From assembly GCA_965229645.1 (NCBI GenBank), contig OZ245893.1, positions 1,116,001 through 1,180,000 of the forward strand: a DNA stretch of 64,000 nucleotides, read 5' to 3'. The notes under the pieces were generated by a model that saw nothing but the letters and a program-made list of their open reading frames with translations, was not told the origin of the DNA and did not search any database. Position numbers and translations under genes: made by a program. Positions 1-8,261 of the stretch are shown here, piece by piece. Position 1 is the first letter of the stretch. Every line of letters starts with the position of its first letter. The DNA comes from CAXQZM01 sp965229645 (lineage in GTDB: Bacteria; Pseudomonadota; Alphaproteobacteria; UBA7985).

Positions 1-1040
1 ATGCCTGAATATTCTCTATCGCCATCACGATGTCGCAGCACCACATCGGCGAGATCATAAAGCTGCCGCGTTCCAAAGGATTCGAACTGCAGGGGAATTT
101 CTTCGGTCGTATGTGCGTTCCCGCGTCTAAAAACCACCAAATCACGAACTCGTCTCTCTTCCCACAAATCAGCGCGCTCTTGGTCGTCGGTTTCAAGAGG
201 AATTCTATAGATTTGAAAGGCTTCCAGAGCGGTTGGTGGGCGTCGGTAAATGAGGCGGATTGATGGTTCAAATCGTTGCATGAACTGAAGTCTTCGCTGT
301 TCTCGATCCGAATCCCTCAATCTCGAAATAGAAGTTTCTGGCATTCTGGATAGCCTATGCCCTCCAAATTTGTTGGGCGACCCACTCATATCCTCCAGGT
401 CAATATAACGCTTTAGCCAATAAGCAAAATCAAGGATTGGCTCATCTGAGAATTTCACGTGACCAAAAGATAATTGGGCCACAAAGGCTTCATTGATCCC
501 GCATTCCGTCAATAAATTTCTATAGTATCTCCGCAGGAGTACGTCGCTTGCGGTTACGTCAAATTTGCCTTCGCCTAAGTTTTCTCGCAAGTAGATCTCT
601 CGATCCTGACTTTTCTTTTTTCCAGAACGCATTGAGAGTCGCTCATAAACCACTTCATTTAGATTTCGTGCCAGGTTGTAGGTGAACAGGTTCCCGTTAA
701 CAGCGGCAACCAACTCGAATTCCGTCGGAGCGTCCATCAAGTTCTTGTCAAACTTGTGCGGATAAGGCGGCACATGTCTCAATCGACTAAAAAGATGAGT
801 ACCTCGGACAAAGTGCTGCAAATCTGCCAAGGCGCTGATTAGGCTTGATTTCCCACTCGCATTGGCACCGTAAATGAGGGCCACTGGCAGTACGTGGGGG
901 ACGACGTAACAGCCTGTTTTGAGCAAGTAGCGATCCTCGGACGGTTTCCCCCGCTTCAAGTTTGAGGAGGCGGGGACCATGGATAGAGTTTGCCAATCGG
1001 CTATGGCTTTATGGTTTTTGACGGAGAATTGGACAAGCAT
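1..1040 (-). CDS. AAA15-family (COG1106-like) ATPase, C-terminus beyond the left edge
   Basis: The frame is open from an ATG at 1040 to base 1, giving 346 visible residues. A Walker A motif GANASGKSS lies at residues 58-66, directly after the opening MLVQFSVKNHKAI, which is typical of the SMC/RecF-like AAA15/AAA21 ATPases that start with a beta strand. A late FESFGTRQLYDL stretch fits the ES-x-GT-x-x-L signature that precedes the Walker B region in this family. A ribosome site AGAGG sits 5 bases before the ATG. Family members include abortive-infection and restriction-linked proteins (RloA-like) as well as orphans, and the partner gene, if any, would lie left of the window. The DNA is more AT-rich than the neighbouring genes, which suggests transfer. 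The family call is firm; a defence role is inference. Confidence 0.8.
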   Translation of the reverse strand, partial: MLVQFSVKNHKAIADWQTLSMVPASSNLKRGKPSEDRYLLKTGCYVVPHVLPVALIYGANASGKSSLISALADLQHFVRGTHLFSRLRHVPPYPHKFDKNLMDAPTEFELVAAVNGNLFTYNLARNLNEVVYERLSMRSGKKKSQDREIYLRENLGEGKFDVTASDVLLRRYYRNLLTECGINEAFVAQLSFGHVKFSDEPILDFAYWLKRYIDLEDMSGSPNKFGGHRLSRMPETSISRLRDSDREQRRLQFMQRFEPSIRLIYRRPPTALEAFQIYRIPLETDDQERADLWEERRVRDLVVFRRGNAHTTEEIPLQFESFGTRQLYDLADVVLRHRDGDREYSG

Positions 1041-1063
1041 TTGGACCTCTTATTGGCCCTATA

Positions 1064-1079
1064 TGGCACATTTGTGCCA
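1064..1079. promoter_or_regulatory. Perfect 7-bp-arm palindrome upstream of the AAA15 ATPase
   Basis: TGGCACA-TT-TGTGCCA is a perfect inverted repeat lying 24-39 bases upstream of the ATG at 1040. Its size and place fit a dimeric repressor operator, possibly autoregulatory. No regulator gene is visible nearby. The rest of the 1041-1324 gap shows only the dispersed repeat at 1227. Confidence 0.4.
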
Positions 1080-1226
1080 AAATTTCTAGTTCTTCGCGAG
1101 CGCGTTGGCGAAAAAGGGGCTTTGTCGCGAAAATGGCGCACTTCATTTTGAGACTTGATTTTGCCTGTTGGAGGCTTTGATTTGATCGGGCACTGCGAGG
1201 GGTGGAGGCAATGGAGACCATCTCGT

Positions 1227-1267
1227 CAGGCTTCGCCTGCCACCCCTCCGAGGGAGGGGAATTGGAT
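1227..1267. repeat. Dispersed hairpin repeat, copy 1
   Basis: This segment of about 40 bp begins CAGGCTTCGCCTGCC, continues with a CCCTCC/GGGAGGGG dyad and ends GAATTGGAT. It matches 6898-6936 almost base for base. It contains two small hairpins (CAGGC-TTC-GCCTG and CCCTCC...GGGAGG). It lies in frame with the ureohydrolase that follows, so a naive reading extends that protein through the repeat. Confidence 0.75.
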
Positions 1268-1324
1268 CGGGAGAGGGGTGATTTTCTGGCTTGCTATTGT
1301 CCCTCGCTTGCTCAAGAAAACCTT

Positions 1325-2296
1325 ATGGCTGAGACACCGACGGGCGCTGAGGTTTTGACCGATCAGGCGGTTTTTAACCGCGCCCCGCGCGAGACGTTTT
1401 TTGAGGCGACTTATGGGGGGGCTTTGTCGTTTTGTCGGCGGCCCTATAGCCGTGATCTTGCGGGGGTTGATGTGGCCGTGGTGGGGGTGCCTTTTGATAG
1501 TGCGGTGACCAACCGGCCAGGCGCGCGGTTGGGGCCGCGGGCGATTCGGGCGGCGAGTACGCAGTTGGCCGAGCTTGAGTCCTACGCGTTCGGCCTCAAT
1601 CCCTTTCACCACCTCTCGGTGGTCGATTTTGGCGATCTGACCCTGAACCCGCACGACCCCGCCAGCATGGTTGCGCAGATCAGCGCGGGCATCGCGCCGC
1701 TGGTGCAGGCGGGGGTGCGTCCGCTGGCCTTGGGCGGCGACCACTTCATCGCCTATGCCCTGCTCAAGGCCCAAGCGGAGCGGCACGGGCCCCTTGCCCT
1801 GGTGCAGTTTGACGCCCACGCCGATACCTGGGACAGCCTCGGTCCCCTCGACCACGGGACCATGTTTGCCCGCGCGGTTGCCGAAGGTCTGATCCAAGTC
1901 GATCGGTCGATCCAGGTCGGCCTGCGCACCCGTACGGATCAGGACTTCGGCATAGAACAAATCGGCGCGCCCGCGTGCCATGCTTTGGGTCCCGAGGGCC
2001 TGATCGCGCGGATCCAGGCGCGCGTCGGCGACGCGCCCGTCTATTTGAGTTTCGATATCGACTGCCTCGACCCCGCCTTTGCCCCTGGTACGGGCACGCC
2101 CGTGTGCGGTGGCCTGGCGACCTGGCAAGCGCTGGCGGTGATCCAGGGGCTGCGCGCCTTGCGCACCGTCGCCATGGACTTGGTGGAGGTCTCGCCGCCG
2201 TTCGACTGGGGTGAAATTACCGCCCTCGCCGCCGCCTCCATCGCCTACGACTGGCTAGCGGGCCAAGCGGCGAACGAGCGGGACGCCCGCCTATGA
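1325..2296 (+). CDS. speB: Agmatinase-type ureohydrolase
   Basis: This predicted 323-aa enzyme of the arginase/agmatinase family hydrolyses a guanidino group to release urea; agmatine to putrescine is the commonest reaction. The binuclear manganese ligands are visible: GGDH (His140), DAHAD (Asp163, His165, Asp167) and DIDCLDP (Asp244, Asp246). The ATG at 1325 was chosen because the frame also opens at 1202, but the extra residues are encoded by a dispersed repeat, and 323 aa is the usual family length. It overlaps the next gene by 4 bases (ATGA), so the two are probably co-translated. Guanidinobutyrase, guanidinopropionase or other ureohydrolase activity cannot be excluded from motifs alone. 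Confidence 0.85.
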   Translation: MAETPTGAEVLTDQAVFNRAPRETFFEATYGGALSFCRRPYSRDLAGVDVAVVGVPFDSAVTNRPGARLGPRAIRAASTQLAELESYAFGLNPFHHLSVVDFGDLTLNPHDPASMVAQISAGIAPLVQAGVRPLALGGDHFIAYALLKAQAERHGPLALVQFDAHADTWDSLGPLDHGTMFARAVAEGLIQVDRSIQVGLRTRTDQDFGIEQIGAPACHALGPEGLIARIQARVGDAPVYLSFDIDCLDPAFAPGTGTPVCGGLATWQALAVIQGLRALRTVAMDLVEVSPPFDWGEITALAAASIAYDWLAGQAANERDARL

Positions 2297-4206
2297 CTCC
2301 GCTTTGGCGTCCCTCAGAGGCGGCGATTGCCGCCGCCAACATAACGGCGTTTCGCGCGTTCCTGGCCGAACGCGGCCATAGGCTCGACAACTACGCGGCG
2401 CTGCATCGGTTTTCCGTCACCGATCAAGGCGCCTTCTACGACGCCTTTTGGGATTGGGCGCAAATCAAGGGCGAGAAAGGCGCGCGGGCCTTCGTCCACG
2501 ACGGCCCGCTCTGGGCCGCGCAGTACTTTCCCGAGGGTCGTCTTTCCTACGCCGAGAATATTCTGTTCCCCGCCGCCCCGACCGCGGGCCCCGCCCTGCT
2601 GATCGATCGGGAAAAGGGCGCGCCTGCGCGCATGAGTTGGGCCGAGTTGCGGACTTTGACCGCCCGCTACCAGGCTCTGTTCCGTGCGGCGGGCGTCGTC
2701 AAGGGCGACCGGGTCGCGGCCATGGTGCCGAACGGCGCCGATGCCATCGCTATTCTAGCCGCCGCCAACGGCCTGGGGGCCATTACCGCCACCTGCTCGC
2801 CCGACTTTGGGCTGGAAGGGGCCTTGGATCGCTTCGGTCAAATTTCGCCCAAGGTTTTTGTCTCCTGCCAGGCGTACATCTACGCAGGCCAGCGCATCGA
2901 CATGGCCGAAAAGGCCCGCGCGCTGGCGGCGCGCTTGCCTGGGTTGGCCCGACACTTTGAATTCGACTTTCTGGACGGTGCGCCGCGCGCCTTGCCCGCT
3001 GCGGCGGACTTGCAGCTGGAACGCCTGCCGTTCGATCATCCCCTATCGATCCTCTTTACCAGCGGCACGACGGGCAAGCCCAAGTGCTTGGTCCATCGCC
3101 AGGGCGGGGCCTTAGTAAAGCAGTTGCTGGAGCATAGCCTGCACTGCGACGGCAAGCCTGGGGACCGCACCTTCTTCTTCACCACTTGCGGTTGGATGAT
3201 GTGGAACTGGCTGGTGACGGGCCTGGCGAATGGGCAGACGCTGCAACTCTACGACGGTTCGCCCTTCCACCCTCGCCCCAAGGTGCTGTGGGAACTGATC
3301 GAGCGCAACCGCCTCACCCTGTTCGGCTGCGGGGCCAAGTATATCGACGCCATGGCCAAGTCCAGTTACGTGCCGCGCCAGCGCGCGGACTTGAGCAGCT
3401 TGCGCACCCTGGCGACCACAGGCTCGCCCTTGATCCACGAAGCCTACGACTATGTCTATACCAAGGTACGGCCAGAGGTGTGCCTCAGTTCCATTTCTGG
3501 GGGGACCGACCTGATCGGCTGCTTCGTTGCTGGCCAGCCGACCGCGCCCGTCTATCGCGGGCAGATCCAGGCACCCGTCCTAGGCATGGACGTGCGCGTG
3601 TTTGACACTGAGGGGCAGGAACGCGGCGTGGGCGCGCGCGGGGAGTTGGTTTGCACCGCCCCCTTCCCCTCCATGCCTTTGCAGTTCTGGAACGACCCAG
3701 GCCAGAGCAAGTATCGCGCCGCCTACTTTGAGCGGTTTGAGGGTGCCTGGCACCACGGCGACTTCATTGAGCAGACTGCCCAAGGCGGCTACATCATTTA
3801 CGGACGCTCCGACGCCACGCTAAACCCTGGCGGCGTGCGCATCGGCACCGCCGAAATCTATCGGCAGGTCGAAACGCTGGACGAGATCGCCGAAGCCGTG
3901 GTCATCGGTCAACCCCAAGGGGGGGATGTGCGGGTCGTGCTGTTCGTCAAGATGGCGGCGGGCCAGGCCCTGACCCCCGCCCTCATCAAAGCGATCCGCG
4001 CGCGCGTCCGCGACCAGGCCTCGCCCCGACACGTCCCCGCCGTCATCGCGGCGGTGGCCGACATTCCCAAGACCCGCAGCGGCAAAATCTCCGAACTCGC
4101 CGTGCGCGATGTGGTGTGCGGGATCGACATCAAGAACGCGGGCGCGCTAGCCAACCCCGAGGCCCTCGACTTGTTCATTCCCGCCCTGAAGGCGGCGGAG
4201 GGCTAA
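2293..4206 (+). CDS. Acetoacetyl-CoA synthetase (acetoacetate-CoA ligase)
   Basis: This 637-aa ANL-superfamily adenylating enzyme is predicted to activate acetoacetate with ATP and CoA in the cytoplasm. The N-terminus (LWRPSEAAI, then WAAQYFPEGRLSYAENIL near residue 85) is the acetyl/acetoacetyl-CoA synthetase entry domain. The P-loop-like FTSGTTGKPKCLVHR is near residue 255, and the C-terminal KTRSGKISE carries the catalytic lysine near residue 600. Length is standard for acetoacetate-CoA ligase. It may serve ketone-body or polyhydroxybutyrate turnover. Its 4-base overlap with the upstream ureohydrolase implies one transcript, although the two pathways share no obvious chemistry. It converges on the esterase gene with only 5 bases between stops. 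Confidence 0.9.
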   Translation: MTPLWRPSEAAIAAANITAFRAFLAERGHRLDNYAALHRFSVTDQGAFYDAFWDWAQIKGEKGARAFVHDGPLWAAQYFPEGRLSYAENILFPAAPTAGPALLIDREKGAPARMSWAELRTLTARYQALFRAAGVVKGDRVAAMVPNGADAIAILAAANGLGAITATCSPDFGLEGALDRFGQISPKVFVSCQAYIYAGQRIDMAEKARALAARLPGLARHFEFDFLDGAPRALPAAADLQLERLPFDHPLSILFTSGTTGKPKCLVHRQGGALVKQLLEHSLHCDGKPGDRTFFFTTCGWMMWNWLVTGLANGQTLQLYDGSPFHPRPKVLWELIERNRLTLFGCGAKYIDAMAKSSYVPRQRADLSSLRTLATTGSPLIHEAYDYVYTKVRPEVCLSSISGGTDLIGCFVAGQPTAPVYRGQIQAPVLGMDVRVFDTEGQERGVGARGELVCTAPFPSMPLQFWNDPGQSKYRAAYFERFEGAWHHGDFIEQTAQGGYIIYGRSDATLNPGGVRIGTAEIYRQVETLDEIAEAVVIGQPQGGDVRVVLFVKMAAGQALTPALIKAIRARVRDQASPRHVPAVIAAVADIPKTRSGKISELAVRDVVCGIDIKNAGALANPEALDLFIPALKAAEG

Positions 4207-4211
4207 ATACT

Positions 4212-5120
4212 CTAACTTCTCGTCCTCAGCGTCTCGGGCGCGTTTCCCGCGACGATGCTTTCGACAAAGCGCACCATCAGATCGACGAGGCGTACACCCT
4301 CGACGTGCGTGCGCCCTATATCGAAACCATGCCGCTCACGGATGAAGGCGTGCAACTGCATGGGCGTTTCCGTCGCGTTGGCCATGGCCCAGTGGCGTTC
4401 GGCCCAGTCAAAGGTAACCGTGCGATCCCGCTCCCCATGGGCCGTAAACAGGGGAATGTCCCCTTGTTCCATGGCATCCTCGGGCAAAAAGCCGCCCCAC
4501 ATGTTGATGACCCCCGCAAGGTTGGGACGCGAGATCCCAGCATCATCCAAACTATAGGCGACGTTGAGCGCGATCACGCCCCCGGCCGAGGACCCCGAGA
4601 TGAAGAGGTGATCGACGTCGATGCAATAGGTCTCGGCTTGTTTAACCGCGAACTCGAGCGCCGTCACCGCGTCCTCCAAGGCCGCAGCAGCTGCTTGACG
4701 TTGGCCGTCTTGCCGCTGCGCCTGGCCTAAGGCCTCGACAAAATCAGAATAGGCGGGGCTTGGGATCGGCTGATCAGGGACCAGGCGATACTCGATGGAA
4801 ATCAGGTTCATGCCCGCCTGATTGAAGGCGCGAGCCATGGTTTTAGGTCGCTTGCCGCCTTTGCCGCCGTTCACGAACCCGCCGCCGTGAAGGAACACCA
4901 CCGTCGGACGGGGCGCGTCGCATGTGGACGTGGACGCCGCTGGGTACAAATCCAACCGCAAATCGTGCGGACCTGCCGCCGTCGCGCCTTGCGCGTAGGT
5001 CAAGGTCTCCTGCGCGTGCGCGGCCCCCAGGATAAGGCAGAGCGCCACGGAAAGAAGCCCCTTGCAAGGGAGGCGGGACGGACCCGCCAAGGCCCAACGG
5101 GATTTGGTTTTCGCCGTCAT
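4212..5120 (-). CDS. Secreted alpha/beta-hydrolase fold esterase/lipase
   Basis: This predicted 302-aa exported hydrolase belongs to the carboxylesterase/HSL-like group. Residues 1-36 form a signal peptide ending AHA. The oxyanion motif HGGG is at 78-81, the nucleophile elbow GSSAGG puts Ser178 in place, and Asp232 (GERD) and His264 (ERHGF) complete a plausible triad. The ATG at 5120 was preferred over the longer frame to 5300 because it puts the signal peptide at the N-terminus. It is transcribed divergently from the YHYH lipoprotein, with a 145-bp shared promoter region. The substrate cannot be told from the sequence. Confidence 0.8.
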   Translation of the reverse strand: MTAKTKSRWALAGPSRLPCKGLLSVALCLILGAAHAQETLTYAQGATAAGPHDLRLDLYPAASTSTCDAPRPTVVFLHGGGFVNGGKGGKRPKTMARAFNQAGMNLISIEYRLVPDQPIPSPAYSDFVEALGQAQRQDGQRQAAAAALEDAVTALEFAVKQAETYCIDVDHLFISGSSAGGVIALNVAYSLDDAGISRPNLAGVINMWGGFLPEDAMEQGDIPLFTAHGERDRTVTFDWAERHWAMANATETPMQLHAFIRERHGFDIGRTHVEGVRLVDLMVRFVESIVAGNAPETLRTRS

Positions 5121-5265
5121 TCTTGTTCTCCACCAGTGCATAGGTTGGGCGCGTACAAGCGCGGGACCAAGGCTGTCAAGGATGGGGCAGAACTGGAAAA
5201 GTTCCCGTCGCGTTCGAGGGACGGTTCGTCTAAATGGGGTTGCGTCCGCTGAGTCTGGAGCTCCC

Positions 5266-6300
5266 ATGTCGCACTTTGCCAAACCCGCCCTCCTCATCAC
5301 CGCACTCGCATTGTTGGTCGCCGCGTGCGGCGAAGCGCAGAAATCGCCCCCTCGCCATCGTGGTCACGGCAAGCATCACGACCAGGGCGGGTTGGGACCC
5401 ATGGCCAGCCAAACATCGGGCCGCAGCGGCGTGAGCGGGGGGAGCAGCACCTCCAGCGGCCCAGGGCGCACATGGGACATAGAACAGATCGGCAGCAGCA
5501 GTCAGCGGACCAACACGGCCACGACCTATGCGGGCGCGCCGTCGGTAACCATGACGTTAAGCGGCGATACGCGCCTAATCGAAAGCAACAACTTGCCCGA
5601 CCACCGTGTCGGCAGCTTCCCCAACGGCTCGGTCGAAGCTCAGTCCAACACCTACCGCATGGACGCGACCCCAAGCCAGAACGCCGAACCGACTTACCTG
5701 CGCCTTGGCACCTCCTTCGGGATTGCGCTCAACGGCGTGACCTTCGACCCCTTGGCGGCAGAGTTCTATGAAAAGGGCGGTAGGGACTGGAACTACGTTG
5801 CCTTGGATGGTGCCATCCCCCTCGGGCTCGACAGTCAGAACGGCCATATCCAACCAGGGGGCAAGTATCACTACCACGGTCTGGCGACCGACATGGGCGC
5901 GGGCGCGGGCTTTGACGCCAGCGCCCATTCCAACCTGATCGGGTACGCGGCCGATGGTTTCCCGATCTATGCGCTCTACGGCTACGCGAACGGCCAAAGC
6001 CGCCAAGGCGTCGCCGAAATGACCTCAAGCTGGCGCCTCAAGTCGGGCAGCCGCCCAGGCGGGTCGGACGCCCCTGGGGGCACCTACGACGGCACCTTCC
6101 ATGCGGACTATGAGTACGTCGCGGGCGCAGGCACCCTGGACGCATGCAACGGCCTTCAAACCCAAACGCCCGACTTTCCCGATGGAACCTACGCCTACTT
6201 CCTGACCGCAGCCTATCCCGTGGTGCCGCTGTGCCATCGGGGAACGCCCGATGCGAGCTTCAGCCAAGGCAACCGCTCAGGCGGGGATCGACGGCGGTAA
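5266..6300 (+). CDS. YHYH-domain lipoprotein
   Basis: This 344-aa predicted lipoprotein has a signal peptide and the lipobox LVAAC with Cys21, followed by a His/Lys-rich then Ser/Gly-rich linker. The body shows the YHYH family hallmarks: GGKYHYHG, GYAADGFPIYALYG and a C-terminal AYFLTAAYPVVPLCHRG. The histidine cluster suggests metal binding. Members of this family occur in secreted or envelope proteins of poorly known function. The ATG at 5266 is chosen because upstream codons would bury the signal peptide. Its divergent neighbour is a secreted esterase, so both may act in the envelope. Confidence 0.8.
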   Translation: MSHFAKPALLITALALLVAACGEAQKSPPRHRGHGKHHDQGGLGPMASQTSGRSGVSGGSSTSSGPGRTWDIEQIGSSSQRTNTATTYAGAPSVTMTLSGDTRLIESNNLPDHRVGSFPNGSVEAQSNTYRMDATPSQNAEPTYLRLGTSFGIALNGVTFDPLAAEFYEKGGRDWNYVALDGAIPLGLDSQNGHIQPGGKYHYHGLATDMGAGAGFDASAHSNLIGYAADGFPIYALYGYANGQSRQGVAEMTSSWRLKSGSRPGGSDAPGGTYDGTFHADYEYVAGAGTLDACNGLQTQTPDFPDGTYAYFLTAAYPVVPLCHRGTPDASFSQGNRSGGDRRR

Positions 6301-6346
6301 CCCTGGCGGGCCAGGAGTCATAGCAACGGCGCTTAAGTAGTGTCTA

Positions 6347-6462
6347 ATACCAGCGGAAAGATCGAATGACCGTTGTCCGATTGCAGTTTGCTTGCCATAT
6401 GAATTGAGTCTCGGCGCTCGAACGCAGACGGCCCATAGGTCATTGAATACTTCCGTTGGTAT
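6347..6462. repeat. ATACCARCGG element, short form
   Basis: A 116-bp intergenic element is bounded by imperfect inverted repeats of about 25 bp. The left end reads ATACCAGCGGAAAGATCG and continues to AATGACC; the right end, read on the other strand, is ATACCAACGGAAGTATTC, also continuing to AATGACC. The ends match those of the larger elements at 12405, 17535, 21374, 26775 and 40514, but the interior is different. It carries no credible coding sequence. The rest of the 6301-6594 gap shows nothing else. Confidence 0.7.
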
Positions 6463-6594
6463 AATTTGCACCATGGGAGGGCGGGAGTCTCTCTGGTGGT
6501 CCCAAAATAGGCCGAATCTTGCGCAAAAGCGATTGCCCTTTGGGAATGTAGGGGTTGCGTCGGTGGCTGATGTTCCTTACCTCAAGTCAGGCTT

Positions 6595-6867
6595 ATGACT
6601 GAAATCGAACAACGTCTTGCAGATGATAGGATGCGCGCTGGAATCGCGCACCTGTTTGCCGAAGCCAACAGGAGCAGGGTTGATTCCGACAAAATCACCG
6701 CCGAAATAAGTCGAATTAACGCCGAGACACGCAAACTCGTCGCCGAAACGGCGAAAGTGAGCACCGACCGAAGGTGGGTCCCCATCGCGACAATCACCGC
6801 TGCAATCGCGGCGGTACTCGCGACGATCCTCGCGACAGCAACGGCGCTTCTGCAGATATTTTCCTGA
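6595..6867 (+). CDS. Small coiled-coil membrane protein
   Basis: This 90-aa protein of no recognised family starts at an ATG. Residues 1-58 are charged and helical with a heptad-like rhythm of Ile/Leu/Ala (for example ITAEISRINAETRKLVAET). Residues 62-88 form one hydrophobic membrane helix rich in Ala, Ile and Thr. The ribosome site is weak. It has the same plan (cytoplasmic helix, then C-terminal membrane helix) as the 51-aa protein at 8262. The two bracket the SUMF1-domain gene. It may be a holin-like or regulatory membrane peptide, but no function is assigned. Confidence 0.5.
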   Translation: MTEIEQRLADDRMRAGIAHLFAEANRSRVDSDKITAEISRINAETRKLVAETAKVSTDRRWVPIATITAAIAAVLATILATATALLQIFS

Positions 6868-6897
6868 GCAAGGCCCCGAGCACGACGACCACCCCGC

Positions 6898-6936
6898 CAG
6901 GCTTCGCCTGCCCCCTCCAAGGGAGGGGAATTGGAT
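6898..6936. repeat. Dispersed hairpin repeat, copy 2
   Basis: This is the second copy of the CAGGCTTCGCCTGCC...GGGAGGGGAATTGGAT repeat seen at 1227-1267, in the same orientation. It fills most of the gap between the small membrane protein and the converging SUMF1-domain gene, and it may serve as a bidirectional transcript end through its hairpins. Confidence 0.75.
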
Positions 6937-6945
6937 GGTGCTGGG

Positions 6946-8124
6946 CTATAGTTCTTTGAACAGGCGGAATCCTTGGTCGAAGGTTCGGTGGTCAGCGGGG
7001 TCCCAGTTGCGCAACGCGAGGCGCAGATAGAGCGGATAGTCGAACCAAGACCCGCCGCGCGCCACCCGCCAGCGGCAGTCGCCGCCCAGATTGGCGCTGC
7101 CGTCCGCCGCGTGGGTATCCAAGGTGTCGGTCCAGCAATCTTGCGTCCATTCCCAAACGTTGCCGTGCATGTCGTAGAGGCCCCAGGGGTTGGCATCAAA
7201 ACTGCCGACGGGGACGGTCTGGCGGCGATCCAGGCCTAGGGCCGAGCCGCCGTAGGTGGCTTCGCCGTCGAAGTTGGCCTGGTCGGTCGTGATCTGTTCG
7301 CCCGTGTAAAACGGCGTTGTGGTGCCCGCGCGCGCCGCGTATTCCCACTGCGCCTCGGAAGGAAGTCCATAACCGCCGCCCGTCTGGACGTTGATCCACT
7401 GAAGATAGGCCTGAATATCGTCCCACGACACGTTGACAACCGGCCGGTCCCCGCGCCCCCAGCCCATATCGTCGGGGCGATGCTGGCACCCACCGTCGGC
7501 CACGCAAGCGTCCCACTGCGCGAACGTCACCTCGCGCGCGGACAAGGCAAAAGGTCGGTCAAGGGTCATGCGGCGTTGCGGGCCCTCGTCGTCGTATCGT
7601 TCGGCCTCCTCGGGCGGGCTGCCCATGAGGAAACTGCCCGCAGGGATCACAACCATGGTCGGCAGGCCTTCGCCGTCGCCAAATGTCTCCCCAGCTCGCC
7701 AGTCCATGGCGCGCGGGTCCCCCAGGGCGCGCGCTACTGCCTTGGCTGCGGCGATCCGCGCCACTTGATCGGGCGCTGTAATTCTTGTCATGTCTTTGAC
7801 CGCGGCCCGCTGTGCCGCCTCCGCCGCTCGCCGTGCGTTCGCCTGCGCGTAGCGCTGATTCCTATAGTCGGTTTCCATTGCCATCACCCGCGCGTCGCTT
7901 GCGCCTAAGGCGCGCGCCTGCGCCAACAAGGCCGCCGCCCGATCAAGATCGGACTGGTCGAGGGCCTCGCGAACCTGCTCTAGCACAGACTCCACCCCCT
8001 CAATCGGCGCCCCGTCCCCCTCGGCCCCAGCCCCCAAAGGTACCGCCGAGAACGCCAGAGCGAGGGCGAAAATCCCAAGGCGCCAGGCCGTTTTTGTGGA
8101 ATAGATTGCACGAACTAAAGCCAT
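6946..8124 (-). CDS. Secreted SUMF1/formylglycine-generating-enzyme-domain protein
   Basis: This 392-aa protein has an N-terminal signal or anchor helix (about residues 14-34), a helical Ala/Gln-rich segment (about 40-125) and a C-terminal SUMF1 domain (about 150-390). SUMF1 hallmarks are MVVIPAGSFLMGS, the EVTFAQWDACV block, LPSEAQWEYAARAGT, DMHGNVWEW and VARGGSW. The active-site cysteine region of true formylglycine-generating enzymes, near the final GFR motif, reads DQGFRLFKEL here and lacks cysteine. It is therefore unlikely to mature sulfatases and belongs to the large pseudo-FGE group of exported proteins. No sulfatase gene is in the window. Confidence 0.8.
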   Translation of the reverse strand: MALVRAIYSTKTAWRLGIFALALAFSAVPLGAGAEGDGAPIEGVESVLEQVREALDQSDLDRAAALLAQARALGASDARVMAMETDYRNQRYAQANARRAAEAAQRAAVKDMTRITAPDQVARIAAAKAVARALGDPRAMDWRAGETFGDGEGLPTMVVIPAGSFLMGSPPEEAERYDDEGPQRRMTLDRPFALSAREVTFAQWDACVADGGCQHRPDDMGWGRGDRPVVNVSWDDIQAYLQWINVQTGGGYGLPSEAQWEYAARAGTTTPFYTGEQITTDQANFDGEATYGGSALGLDRRQTVPVGSFDANPWGLYDMHGNVWEWTQDCWTDTLDTHAADGSANLGGDCRWRVARGGSWFDYPLYLRLALRNWDPADHRTFDQGFRLFKEL

Positions 8125-8214
8125 AGCTATCCCGACTAGGCTGAGGGTCGCGTGCCGTCAATACAACACGCAGGCGGTAACTGGGTTGATTTTTTGGGGG
8201 GAGGGGTTAGATGG

Positions 8215-8254
8215 TGTTAGGAACCCCTAGGTACTGTTAGGAATCCTTAGGTCG
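8215..8254. promoter_or_regulatory. Two tandem 20-bp near-direct repeats upstream of the 51-aa gene
   Basis: Two adjacent units, TGTTAGGAACCCCTAGGTAC and TGTTAGGAATCCTTAGGTCG, share 15 of 20 positions. They end 7 bases before the ATG at 8262 and so overlap its leader. The spacing of about two helical turns fits a pair of protein-binding sites. No ribosome site of the AGGAGG type is otherwise seen, so the AGG within the repeat may also serve translation. Confidence 0.35.
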
Positions 8255-8261
8255 AGGTCCC

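Noticed and set aside
1226..2128. A 300-codon open frame on the - strand
   Set aside because: It is antisense to the ureohydrolase, whose metal motifs are intact on the + strand.
6946..8124. True formylglycine-generating enzyme
   Set aside because: The C-terminal active-site region lacks the needed cysteine and no sulfatase gene is nearby.
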